Source of the DNA: Desulfocapsa sp.
Lineage (GTDB): Bacteria > Desulfobacterota > Desulfobulbia > Desulfobulbales > Desulfocapsaceae
Assembly: GCA_030145625.1 (NCBI GenBank)
Contig: JAQYVF010000005.1
Location: 25,312-89,311 of the forward strand
DNA length: 64,000 nt
Reading direction: 5' to 3'
Positions 21,734 to 31,820 of the stretch are shown here, piece after piece. The notes beneath the pieces are model-generated. The model made no database searches. It was given only the letters and a program-made list of their open reading frames with translations, and had not been told where the DNA came from. Both the position numbers and the translations under genes were made by a program. Numbering within the stretch: position 1 is the first letter of the stretch; each line of letters begins with the position of its first letter.

Positions 21734-22630
21734 ATGAAATCCTTATTGCGTGAGCCCCTGATTCATTTTCTGTGCATCGGTGCAGCGCTTTTTCTTCTCT
21801 TCGAGTTGTTTGACGATCCGGCAGGTCCGCAATCCAGCCGGATCGTCATTACAGATGGTCAGATTGAGTTCCTGAAAGCAAGTTATGCCCGGTCCCGGCA
21901 GCGCCCACCAACCGAGCAGGAACTACAGGGACTCATCGACAGCTACGTGCGCGAAGAGATCTTCTACCGTGAAGCACTGGCCCTGGGCCTGGACAAAGAT
22001 GACACGATTATCCGCAAACGTTTGAACCAGAAACTGGAGCTTATGAGCGATGATATCGCCGGGATTACAATTCCTTCTGGTGAACAACTCCAGGAGTTTT
22101 TGGAGACCCATGCAGAGAGTTTCAGAACCGAACCGCAGGTAGCGTTCCGCCATGTTTTTATTGATGTCGCTCAACGTGGTTACCAGGCAGACGATGAGGC
22201 TTCCAAACTACTTGCAGTATTGTCCGATGAAAAGAGCAACTCAGATCCGGTTACTCTGGGTGACAGACTGATGCTGCCGAAAACGTACATTCTTACCCCT
22301 GTCGGTGAAATTGCAAAGATGTTTGGCAAGCCATTCAGCCTTGAACTTATCAACAGCAAACCCGGCCAATGGACCGGTCCGGTTCAGTCAGGCTACGGTC
22401 TACACCTGATCCTGGTAACCGAGCATGTAGAAGGCAAACTGCCGCAGTTGGATGAAATCCGGGAGACTGTTGAATGGGAATGGTCTGCTGCTCACAGGAA
22501 AGAACTTAAAGAAAACATTTACAAGGAGATTCGCGAAAAATACACCATCGAGTTTGAACAACCGACAAGCAATGCAGGGAACTTTCAGGCGGTATCAGCA
22601 GCACAGGCAGCACAGGAGAAACAGCAATGA
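21734..22630 (+). CDS. PpiC-type (parvulin-like) peptidylprolyl isomerase
   Basis: N-terminal TM, ELQGLIDSYVREEIFYREALALGLDKDDTIIRKRLNQKLE, C-terminal GQWTGPVQSGYGLHLILVTE. Confidence 0.85.
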   Translation: MKSLLREPLIHFLCIGAALFLLFELFDDPAGPQSSRIVITDGQIEFLKASYARSRQRPPTEQELQGLIDSYVREEIFYREALALGLDKDDTIIRKRLNQKLELMSDDIAGITIPSGEQLQEFLETHAESFRTEPQVAFRHVFIDVAQRGYQADDEASKLLAVLSDEKSNSDPVTLGDRLMLPKTYILTPVGEIAKMFGKPFSLELINSKPGQWTGPVQSGYGLHLILVTEHVEGKLPQLDEIRETVEWEWSAAHRKELKENIYKEIREKYTIEFEQPTSNAGNFQAVSAAQAAQEKQQ

Positions 22631-23640
22631 TGCGTTTGGCCTGGTTTCTTGTTTCTTTACTGTTGATTGCCTGCTCTATAGTGCCAGCCCTCGCCCACGA
22701 ATCCCAACCTGGAACGCTGGAAATACAACAAATGGCTGCGGACAGGTACGATGTCACCTGGAAAGCACCAATCTATTACGGTAAACCACATCCCGCCCGT
22801 TTGCAGTTGCCGGAAAACTGGAAGGACATTGTCCGGCCAACCGAACGGCGCATGGCTAACTCGATCATTTTTCGCTGGGTTGTTGACGTTGGCCCAGAAA
22901 GTATAGAGGGAGAAGTTCTCCGCTTCCCCGGTCTAGAATCCACCATAACAGATGTATATGTACGATTGACCCGACTTGATTCCACCATGATGACAGCGGT
23001 TGTCCGGCCGACCAAACCTTTTGTCGAATTGCGTGGTGAACGATCTTGGCATGCCACGGCTGCAGAATATATCGGTCTTGGTTTTTACCACATCTTGCTT
23101 GGAGTCGATCATCTCCTCTTCGTATTGGGCCTGCTGCTCATCGTGCAGGGCAGGATGATGCTGATCAAGACTATCACTTCTTTTACCGTTGCCCACAGCA
23201 TTACCCTCGCCATTGCCACCCTCGGCTTTGCCAGTATACCTCTGCCGCCACTTAATGCCGCCGTGGCACTCAGCATTCTTTTCCTGGGACCGGAGATCGT
23301 CCGCTCCTGGCGGAGTGAAACAAGCCTCACCATCAGCTATCCCTGGATCGTTGCCTTTGTGTTCGGCCTTCTCCACGGCTTTGGTTTTGCCAGTGGACTT
23401 TCCACAACCGGAATGCCCAAGGCTGAACTGCCCTGGGCCCTGCTCTGCTTTAATATCGGTGTCGAACTGGGACAACTGGCCTTTGTCTTCATCGCTCTGG
23501 CCCTTGCATGGTCGTTCAGGACTTTGGAGATTCGTTGGCCTCGTTGGGCACTGGCAATGCCTGGTTATACAGTGGGGAGCCTGGGTGCATACTGGACCAT
23601 CCAGCGGACAGTTATTCTCATCGGAGGCCTTTTGAAATGA
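22627..23640 (+). CDS. HupE/UreJ family membrane protein
   Basis: GFYHILLGVDHLLFVLGLLLIVQGRMMLIKTITSFTVAHSITLAIATLG; start overlaps previous stop. Confidence 0.88.
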   Translation: MMRLAWFLVSLLLIACSIVPALAHESQPGTLEIQQMAADRYDVTWKAPIYYGKPHPARLQLPENWKDIVRPTERRMANSIIFRWVVDVGPESIEGEVLRFPGLESTITDVYVRLTRLDSTMMTAVVRPTKPFVELRGERSWHATAAEYIGLGFYHILLGVDHLLFVLGLLLIVQGRMMLIKTITSFTVAHSITLAIATLGFASIPLPPLNAAVALSILFLGPEIVRSWRSETSLTISYPWIVAFVFGLLHGFGFASGLSTTGMPKAELPWALLCFNIGVELGQLAFVFIALALAWSFRTLEIRWPRWALAMPGYTVGSLGAYWTIQRTVILIGGLLK

Positions 23641-24248
23641 AAAAGGAATTGAGATATCTGAATTCGCTTGTCTGGTTACTCGTGTTGGCAGGATATTTTT
23701 TCTTCACACCGTCTGCCCATGCCCATGTTCAACAGGGCCAGGCTGTCAGTTTTTTGACCGGCATTGAGCATCCCTGGTCAGGCCTTGACCATGTTCTGGC
23801 AATGATCGCCGTTGGTCTCTGGGGTGCACAACTTGGCAACCCTGCCATCTGGATTCTGCCGATAACCTTTCCCCTGGTAATGTCCTTTGGCGCCATGATG
23901 GGACTAATCGGCATACCGCTGCCAGGTATCGAGATTGGTATAGCAGTCTCGGCGATTGTGCTGGGGATAATGATCCTGGGCGAAGTACGTCTGAAATTGA
24001 TCGTGGCGGCAATCATAGTCGGCTGTTTTGCTATTTTTCACGGCCATGCCCATGGCACTGAACTGCCCGCTGGGCAGAGCGGGCTTCTCTACAGCATGGG
24101 ATTTGTCATCGCTACGGGATGTTTGCACGCTGTTGGTATCGGTATCGGCCTGATCCACCGCTGGCCTATAGGTAAACTTGCGCTACGTGGTTCTGGAGGA
24201 TTGATAGCGGCAATGGGCATTTTTTTTCTATGGCAGGCGGTAGTATGA
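23637..24248 (+). CDS. HupE/UreJ-like metal transporter protein
   Basis: HPWSGLDHVLAMIAVGLWGAQLG, FHGHAHGTELP; ATG at 23637 overlaps the previous stop. Confidence 0.85.
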   Translation: MKKELRYLNSLVWLLVLAGYFFFTPSAHAHVQQGQAVSFLTGIEHPWSGLDHVLAMIAVGLWGAQLGNPAIWILPITFPLVMSFGAMMGLIGIPLPGIEIGIAVSAIVLGIMILGEVRLKLIVAAIIVGCFAIFHGHAHGTELPAGQSGLLYSMGFVIATGCLHAVGIGIGLIHRWPIGKLALRGSGGLIAAMGIFFLWQAVV

Positions 24249-24859
24249 AAACACATAAAGCATTAACAGCAGGTTTATTCTCCGGTGTAGCTGCTGCGAT
24301 GGTATTCCTCATGCCCAATGTCGCTGCAGCCCACCTGGTGACAACAGGCATGGGCCCTGTCTATGACGGTATCGGGCATTTACTGCTGACACCCGAGGAC
24401 CTGGTACCGGCAGTGGCAGTTGCCCTGTATGCAGGTCTACGTGGAAAAGCTCTTGGGCGGCGTGCCCTTTTCTTTTTCCCGCTTGCCTGGCTGGCAGGAG
24501 GTTTTGCAGGACTTATGACAACCGGAACTCCCGCCTTTCCTTTGCCAGTGCTCTCGTTTCTCCTCCTGGGAAGTCTTATAGCGGCTGACTTAAACCTTCC
24601 AGACAATATTGTCAGCACACTAGTTATAGCTATCGGCATCACCCACGGTTTTTATAATGGTACAGCCATGGAAGGTAGGCCGGGGATTTCGGGATTGTTC
24701 GGTATTACTGCTACATTGTTTGTCATGGTCGCCATTGCCTCTGCCTTTGTTGTTTCTCTCCAGGCTGCCTGGACAAGAGTGGCGGTCAGAGTCACCGGCA
24801 GCTGGATAGCGGCCGTGGGGCTACTTATGCTTGGCTGGCTGGCAAAAGGAGCCGGTTAA
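24245..24859 (+). CDS. HupE/UreJ-like membrane protein, third in series
   Basis: AAHLVTTGMGPVYDGIGHLLLTPEDLVPAVAVALYAGLRGKALGRRALFFFPLAWLAGG; ATG overlaps previous stop. Confidence 0.7.
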   Translation: MKTHKALTAGLFSGVAAAMVFLMPNVAAAHLVTTGMGPVYDGIGHLLLTPEDLVPAVAVALYAGLRGKALGRRALFFFPLAWLAGGFAGLMTTGTPAFPLPVLSFLLLGSLIAADLNLPDNIVSTLVIAIGITHGFYNGTAMEGRPGISGLFGITATLFVMVAIASAFVVSLQAAWTRVAVRVTGSWIAAVGLLMLGWLAKGAG

Positions 24860-24871
24860 GCTAAGTGTTAA

Positions 24872-24929
24872 AATTGCCACTTCAAATCTCAACGAAATAA
24901 CAATTCCTCTCAAGTTGAGGTTGTCTGCG
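24872..24929 (+). repeat. Dispersed intergenic repeat, copy 1
   Basis: aattgccacttcaaatctcaacgaaataacaattcctctcaagttgaggttgtctgcg; matches 43253-43311. The flank 24925-25000 also resembles 16791-16850. Confidence 0.8.
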
Positions 24930-25209
24930 ACAGGATCAGATTTGTGCTGAACACGGATTCCAAAAGTCATAGCAGGAAGTCATTGCAGGACAAGCATTTA
25001 ATATTTTCCCTGCTATTCCATATAGTTGGCCGACTCCCACCAAGTTAAGATACCCACCCATCGCCGCTTTAAGTATCCGATTCAGAAAATAAAAAATTTC
25101 CTCTATATCATACTTGATCTCACCTTTTCTCCAAAACCATCAGATCAAGAATAACCTACTGTTACTCAGGCTCTTATCCTGGATAACCAACGCGGGCATA
25201 TATTCCTAT

Positions 25210-27789
25210 TCAATTTTTTTCCTGATCCAGCAATTCTCTTACAACTCTTACAAGGTTATCCATCATCAAAGGTTTCGGAACATACCTGCTAATGCCAAGA
25301 GCCAGAGCTTTTTCTTTGTAGATTGTTTCGCTGTAACCGCTGCAGAGTATTATTGATAAATCGGGGCGAATTTCTTTGATTTTCTGAGTGAGCTGTAGGC
25401 CGTTCAGGTAGGGCATGGACATATCGGTAATGACAAGGTCATAATCGTTCGGATGTTTTTCAAAATCTTGCATCGCCAACAGAGAATCCGTAAAAGTAGC
25501 TATTTTATAACCGTATAGCCTAAGAACTTCAGATGCAAGATTGACTATGATTTCCTCATCGTCAACAAACATAATTCGTTCATTGCCGCCACAGACCGGT
25601 TCTTCATCTACTTGTGTCAAGTAATCAACCGACCTCGCATTAACCACAGGTAAATATACATGAAAAGACGTACCTTGACCGGGTTCACTGTAGACATTTA
25701 TATATCCATTGCACCCCATAACGATTCCATGGACAACTGCAAGACCAAGTCCGGTCCCCTTGCCTAGTTCTTTGGTAGTGAAATAGGGTTCGAAAATTTT
25801 TTCCTTTGTTTCCTTATCCATACCACATCCAGTATCACTTACCTCAAGGCAGATATATTTCCCCGGCATAATTTTCAATTCAGAAATCATGCCACTATCA
25901 TCAATGGTAACCTCCTGCAATGAAATTCCCAATATACCACCTGATTCCATCATGGCATGGTAAGCGTTTGTGGCAAGATTCATTATAATCTGGTGAATCT
26001 GAGTCGGATCAGCCAGGACATTTGCATCGCTGTTAATATTCCGCTTCAGTTCAATTGAACTCGGGATTGACGAACGCAGAAGTTTTAGAGCTTCTTTTAT
26101 AATGAGAGATACCTGCAGAGGTCTTTTGGCATATTCAGTCTGGCGACTGAAGGTAAGGATCTGACCAACAAGATCTGTTGCCCTCTCAGTAGCGCAATGG
26201 ATCTGTTTCAGGTCATCACTGATCTCCGCATCATCACCTACTCGCCTCATGGCTAACTGGCAATACCCGTAAATTGCCGTCAGAATATTATTGAAGTCAT
26301 GGGCAATTCCACCTGCCAAAGTACCAATGGCTTCCATTTTCTGGGCTTGTTGCAGTTTAATTTCAAGCTCTTTTTTCTCAGTAATATCTTTGGCGATATG
26401 AACAACATGAGTAAACTCACCGTGTTCATCAAGAACAGGCGATGTGGTTATCAAAAAGTTTTTCCCGAGATTCCGGTGTTCAATCTCAGAGGAGCTTACC
26501 TGACAGCTGCTTATTGTATCAATACCAGGACAGCCATCGCAGGCCGACAATCTGTCATTAAACACTTCATAACAAAATTTGCCTATTAAGGTACCAGGTT
26601 CCGCATTAAGTATTTTATACGCTGCCTGATTTGCCTTGATAATCTGGAGTTTACTGTTCATGATAGTAACAATATCACCAATGCTGTCAAAAGTCCTTTC
26701 CCACTCCTTTTTGCTTTTAGAGAGCTGTCGTTCTGCTTGTTTTCGTTCATCAACCTCCATACCGAGTTTGGCAACCGTTTTTTTCAACCTGGAACGAGAA
26801 CTCTCAAGCTTACCAATTAATTTACCAAAACTGAGACAAAGGACGACCAGTGAAACCGCCAACAAAAAGCAGGAAAAAGTAACTGACCGAAAAACAAAAG
26901 TCTTTTTTGCTAAAAGCATCTCAGTGAGATCCTGCATCACAACAAAACCACCTATTGATTTACCCTGAAAATCATGAAACACCGGATAGGCATGCAAAAG
27001 ATATGAATTTCCATCAATGGTCACTGGTTGGTTATCACCTATAATATCAAGATCAAGAGATAGTTGTTGAAAAAAAGGGTCATTATGACTGGTTAAGATG
27101 TATTCCCCAAAGGAAAGAGATTCATCTTGCAGAAAGTTGGTCACCTTTTGCCACCTATCCGCCACAAAAAAGGTGGCCAGATGGCCAGAAAGCTGTTTGC
27201 GCAAGGATTCCAAAATACTACGCACATCAAATCCTAACTCAACTACACCGATATAGGAGCCTTGATAAAAAACAGGCTGAATAATCCGGTAAAAGGCACC
27301 ATGAACGCCGATTTCGTAACATGTTAAAGGAGTTTTGGTTTTATGGACATGTTGCACCGCAGGTCGAATTTTTCTTAGATCGTCACCAAATTTCTCCGGT
27401 TTGTGCATACGTAGAAAAGAGCTACCATCCGGATAATGAAAATGCATCACATGCAGATGTTTATTTTCACGTTTCAATTCCTCATAGAGCGGAAGGGTAA
27501 GACGATAAAGTGAATCACGATCTTGGGCAGCCAATGCCCTAAGAATCTCTTCATTGGTATTTAAAAGGGTAACGAGCCGTTGTTCATACGGCATGAAAGA
27601 ATAAAGGGTTATATCCTTAACGACAGAATATATGGACTTTTCTTTTTCAAGAATAACCTGATCAATTGTCCTGTTATGGAGTTTGATGCCTTCATAACAA
27701 AAAAGAACAGCAAGAGATGTAACAACAAGCATGACAACTATAATCGCTTTACTTTTCTCGCTTCCGGGGAAAAATTTAGACAGATGCAT
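25210..27789 (-). CDS. Hybrid sensor histidine kinase (Cache-like sensor, PAS, HisKA, HATPase, REC)
   Basis: GGIAHDFNNILTAIYGYC; GKGTGLGLAVVHGIVMGCNGYI; MFVDDEEIIVNLASEVLRLYGYK...LVITDMSMPYLNGLQL; N-terminal extracytoplasmic sensor. Confidence 0.92.
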   Translation of the reverse strand: MHLSKFFPGSEKSKAIIVVMLVVTSLAVLFCYEGIKLHNRTIDQVILEKEKSIYSVVKDITLYSFMPYEQRLVTLLNTNEEILRALAAQDRDSLYRLTLPLYEELKRENKHLHVMHFHYPDGSSFLRMHKPEKFGDDLRKIRPAVQHVHKTKTPLTCYEIGVHGAFYRIIQPVFYQGSYIGVVELGFDVRSILESLRKQLSGHLATFFVADRWQKVTNFLQDESLSFGEYILTSHNDPFFQQLSLDLDIIGDNQPVTIDGNSYLLHAYPVFHDFQGKSIGGFVVMQDLTEMLLAKKTFVFRSVTFSCFLLAVSLVVLCLSFGKLIGKLESSRSRLKKTVAKLGMEVDERKQAERQLSKSKKEWERTFDSIGDIVTIMNSKLQIIKANQAAYKILNAEPGTLIGKFCYEVFNDRLSACDGCPGIDTISSCQVSSSEIEHRNLGKNFLITTSPVLDEHGEFTHVVHIAKDITEKKELEIKLQQAQKMEAIGTLAGGIAHDFNNILTAIYGYCQLAMRRVGDDAEISDDLKQIHCATERATDLVGQILTFSRQTEYAKRPLQVSLIIKEALKLLRSSIPSSIELKRNINSDANVLADPTQIHQIIMNLATNAYHAMMESGGILGISLQEVTIDDSGMISELKIMPGKYICLEVSDTGCGMDKETKEKIFEPYFTTKELGKGTGLGLAVVHGIVMGCNGYINVYSEPGQGTSFHVYLPVVNARSVDYLTQVDEEPVCGGNERIMFVDDEEIIVNLASEVLRLYGYKIATFTDSLLAMQDFEKHPNDYDLVITDMSMPYLNGLQLTQKIKEIRPDLSIILCSGYSETIYKEKALALGISRYVPKPLMMDNLVRVVRELLDQEKN

Positions 27790-28490
27790 ATTACAGATGA
27801 CAATTAATTGGTTTTTTAGATCATCATTTTGAGAGATAAGGCCAATTGCTCACTCACGCAATTTATACCCACCCAACATTTCAACTCAACTTTCGAGAGT
27901 AGTCCCCCGAACATACTTCAGGTGTAACCCTACGAATATATATATTTTTTCACAAAATCAAAACAAAAACAGTGAGCATAACAGGAGACATACAGCTCAC
28001 TGAAGAATGCAAGATACCAGATTTTTACATTTTTGAAAGCAGATTACAAATACTAGACCAATATCCCACCAAAAAAGATGAACGACATAGAATTGTTTAT
28101 CTTTCTCAAATTGTAAACAATTTCCGCAATTACAAAACCGTGCTTACTCCAATTTTTGCCTAACTATACAATGATACTAGAATCCACCGAATAACAATAA
28201 AGGGAAGCACAACAGGTATTGGCGCAGCTCACAGGGCATACCTATATTGCTGCAGAGAAGACAAAACAAGGAAACCGAACAAGAGAAGAAAGCGATTTTT
28301 GATCATCTGGCCGCCTAAGAAATCCGCAGGTAGCAAGATAGGCTAAGCAATTCAAAACAATGCTTACTCTGCAACTCATACAGGGCAATAAGGGGCATCA
28401 GTCAGGAGCCCCTTGCCTTCCCCGAACATGAAAAACAGTATCTTTTTAGAATGCTTATTAAGAAAATACCAAAGAGAACATGCTTCGTTT

Positions 28491-29279
28491 TTACTTGGGC
28501 TCCAGGGCCTCAACAATCTTTTCCGCTACCTTATACCCAGGTAGCACCCGGCCGTCAGGCATAATGAAGGTGGGAGTGGAGCTAATATGTAATTCCTTGG
28601 CAAGAACAATATTTTTATCCACCAGATCACTATCACAATCGGGAGCAGGCAACTTCTTTCCGGCCAGACTGTCGGCCAGTAAGAAAAGGGCCAGCTCATT
28701 TGACTTCTCAGTCCTGGCACAAACTATGGCTCTGGCCTTATCATAGGCTGCAGGATGCATGGCCAAGGGAAACATCTTAATATAGAAGGCAATATCATCA
28801 TACTGCGCCACAACCTTTTCCATCTCCGGATGAAGTTTACGGCAATAGGTACATTGCGGATCATCAAAGACAATGATTTTCCGCGCTGCTGCCGGGTTGC
28901 CGATGATAACTGCATCATGCAGAGGGATTCGGGTAACATCCACCCTGTTCATATTGATAAAGCTCTGCTGGGTCAGGTTTTCGCCGCTGACCAGTTTGAC
29001 AATGCTTCCACTGATCAAATATTGTTTTGAGAAATCAATGTAAAGAGGCACCTTCCTACCTTGATAGATCGCCTCAACATCCCAAAGACCGGGAACCTGA
29101 CTGAGTTTGACATCAATAACCTCGCTCACCTTGTCTTGCAGCAGAATGGCTGCCTCTTTCTTATTCAAGGTGTGACAGTCCCGACAAGAACCGGCCCCAC
29201 AACCTTCAGCCTGAAAAGCCAGGACCGGTGACGACAGAAGAAAAATGAAAAGAAAAAGAAATAAATTTATTTGAATCAT
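28491..29279 (-). CDS. dsbC: DsbC-like thiol:disulfide interchange protein
   Basis: DDPQCTYCRKLHPEMEKVV active site; SSTPTFIMPDGRVLPGY; signal peptide; extra N-terminal GCGAGSCRDCHTLNKKEA. Confidence 0.85.
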   Translation of the reverse strand: MIQINLFLFLFIFLLSSPVLAFQAEGCGAGSCRDCHTLNKKEAAILLQDKVSEVIDVKLSQVPGLWDVEAIYQGRKVPLYIDFSKQYLISGSIVKLVSGENLTQQSFINMNRVDVTRIPLHDAVIIGNPAAARKIIVFDDPQCTYCRKLHPEMEKVVAQYDDIAFYIKMFPLAMHPAAYDKARAIVCARTEKSNELALFLLADSLAGKKLPAPDCDSDLVDKNIVLAKELHISSTPTFIMPDGRVLPGYKVAEKIVEALEPK

Positions 29280-29394
29280 AACACCACCAAGAATTCGAAA
29301 GATGTCTCTGCCTTGCCCTCTCCTGTACCGCGATATACAAGGTACCCTTTAGGTTTAACCAAAATACTCCTACCCTGGATCCAGTTATGCCTAT

Positions 29395-29745
29395 TCACCA
29401 CTTTATCTTGGAGCTCCAGGAACAACCGCCACTCCTAAAGGGCAGGGATTTCTCACTGGTCACAGCGAACATGCCAACACCACTGCAGCCACAGCCATCA
29501 TCATTTTCCTCAATAAAATTAAGCTTAATAGCTCCACAAAGAACGCAAAGCTCCTTATCAACCACAAAACTGACACCATCATGTTCAAAGACATTGTCGT
29601 TTTCCCGGGCTTCATCCATGGCAAGCCAAAGGCCTGGCCCGGCGCAGGTCTCAGACCTCACAGCAATCCGAACGACTGAGTCCATCTTTTGCTCACTCAG
29701 AAAATGCTTGAGATTGACAAGTGCAGAATCTGTGATTTCAAACAT
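29395..29745 (-). CDS. HesB/IscA-like protein
   Basis: ALVNLKHFL..VRIAVRSETCAGPGLWLAMDEARENDNVFEHDGVSFVVDKEL, A-type carrier/HesB pattern with divergent Cys-rich C-terminus. Confidence 0.75.
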   Translation of the reverse strand: MFEITDSALVNLKHFLSEQKMDSVVRIAVRSETCAGPGLWLAMDEARENDNVFEHDGVSFVVDKELCVLCGAIKLNFIEENDDGCGCSGVGMFAVTSEKSLPFRSGGCSWSSKIKW

Positions 29746-30879
29746 GATTGCACCCTCCTGTTAAAATAGTTTGTCTTGTGCATTATTTATCTACCCCACC
29801 GGGATATGCTATGCCTTGGCGAACTTGGCGGCACAAGGCCGGCACTAATAAAACGCAAGGTGACGCACACAAAACAAATCAGACAGTTCTCTGCCTGTCT
29901 AATACCGTAAGTAACAAGGATACCCCGCCCTGATTCAGGCCGGAAGGATCAGGAGGGAGGAGAGACCATCACCAACATCTTTTGCCAACCCGGACCAGGA
30001 TGGCTGTCATGGAGACATTCTCAGTACATATTGTTATGGTTAACGGTCAACATACAATTGCCCTTGAAACTACACAAAAACATTACAGACATTGACACAT
30101 AACCTTCAATAACACAAATAGAAAATACCTATACCACCAACCCATTATACCGATTGGTTTTCTATAAGGTATCTGAATTAGTAGAATCTTCGTTGAAGAA
30201 TGTAACGCAAGAAATCCCCCACAGAAACCGAGGGGACCGATTCCTCACCTAGTTACCAGGTAAGCATTTTTCATTTCATCAGGATGGAGAACATTGGGAG
30301 AATGGCATAGAAGCCCTCGCCCACACACACGATCAAACAGCGTGTCAGGCTAAGTGTCCTTTTAATGGTTCATCCGGTTTAAGCGTACTTTCCGCCAACC
30401 CATTGTTACACAAGGGATGTAGGGACGTGCAAGGTTTAGGAAGCAGCATCGTGCAAAATTTGTCACTGCAATTTATTGTAATTCTCCCCTTCCCTCCCTT
30501 TGAAAAAGGGAAGGGAAAGAAAATCCAAGTTTCCAGCTTTCCAAGCTTTGAGCGAGGGAGAATTTGCTCAATCTCAAGCCCTATTGGCCCCCAATGAAAT
30601 TGGCCTGTTAAACCAAAAGTACGCTCAATCCGGAAGAACCAATCATAGGTGTTCTGGAAGAAGGTTAAGTTCTAGCTTCCCTTCAGCCTGTTGCCCTCAC
30701 CACTGCCAATCCTATTTTACGACAAGCTGGGATTGCCAATACGAAACTCAGCCCTCCTCCTTGTAATAATTGACTATAACACATAACATACTACCAAACC
30801 AACTTGATGAGGAAGGGACAAGATTTATCAGGGAGAGGCCGTTATCCGTATACTAAACAGTAAGGTAGTAAAATGTTTT

Positions 30880-31809
30880 TTGATTACAAGCTTGATTATT
30901 GGCTTGGCAGGTTTCAGTTATTCCATGAGTCAACGACCGACCGAATCGGTTGCTATGGAATTTGTCCGTGTCAGTTATGAAAAGGACGCCCAGGCTATCG
31001 TTATCGAACTAGTGGTTCCCAACGTAGAAATCATTGAGAACCTGTCCCGTCTTGAGCTGCTGATCTCCCACGACAATAGCGAACCAACGTTTGGCATGAT
31101 GCTGAACGTTGGTGACCGGTTAGATCCGATCCCTCCCGGCAACTTCGGGGTGGTCATCGATCCAGCCAGTGACGATCGGTCCATCAAGAATGTCTCAAGT
31201 GCCGCTGGTCTGCCTGGTCGGTTCGATCATCTTTCTCCCCGTGGCAACCTTCTCAAACAGAGTGCCAGGGGGGTCGTCAATGGAAATCTAGGTATCAGCA
31301 TCTGGATCGCTCCGCAGGATTGGGCTCCCGGCAATTATACCATTAAGACCCGGGCGGTACAATGGAAACACCTTCCCGCTTCCTGGCAGCAATTGGCGAC
31401 ATTTAATTATTCAGAAAAAAATGTTAGTCAGCTCATACAGAACAGTCCCTTGGTAAAACCAGTTTTTTTCATATTGCCATGGAACAGGAATTCTAGACCG
31501 GGTGATCACATTGATTCTGCAATCCTCATACGTTACGAGAAACAGCCGCAGGATGAAGGGGTCATTGTCAAGCGCTGGGCCGGGGATACGGCCAGCAAGT
31601 ATAAGTATATCGAAAAAGAAAAACGATCCCTGAAACTCAGCGACTTGCAGGGAGGGCTCATCCCTGTCGAGCCCGGTATCTATCAGCTCAAACATAGCTC
31701 CGCGTACGGGCAACCCCCGTCGGGATTTTATGGTAAGAGCAATTTTTTTGAGATAAAGGCTGAAGACGAGATTGTTGAAGTGCAGATTCCTTTGTATCCA
31801 GCTATTTAA
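30880..31809 (+). CDS. Hypothetical exported/anchored protein, first gene of large operon
   Basis: Open frame with N-terminal hydrophobic segment (TTG start in track), close coupling to the next gene. Confidence 0.65.
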   Translation: MITSLIIGLAGFSYSMSQRPTESVAMEFVRVSYEKDAQAIVIELVVPNVEIIENLSRLELLISHDNSEPTFGMMLNVGDRLDPIPPGNFGVVIDPASDDRSIKNVSSAAGLPGRFDHLSPRGNLLKQSARGVVNGNLGISIWIAPQDWAPGNYTIKTRAVQWKHLPASWQQLATFNYSEKNVSQLIQNSPLVKPVFFILPWNRNSRPGDHIDSAILIRYEKQPQDEGVIVKRWAGDTASKYKYIEKEKRSLKLSDLQGGLIPVEPGIYQLKHSSAYGQPPSGFYGKSNFFEIKAEDEIVEVQIPLYPAI

Positions 31810-31820
31810 GGAGCATATCC

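Noticed and set aside
27972-28163. 63-aa ORF between the kinase and dsbC
   Set aside because: AT-rich intergenic DNA, no recognisable RBS or family; not supported as a gene.
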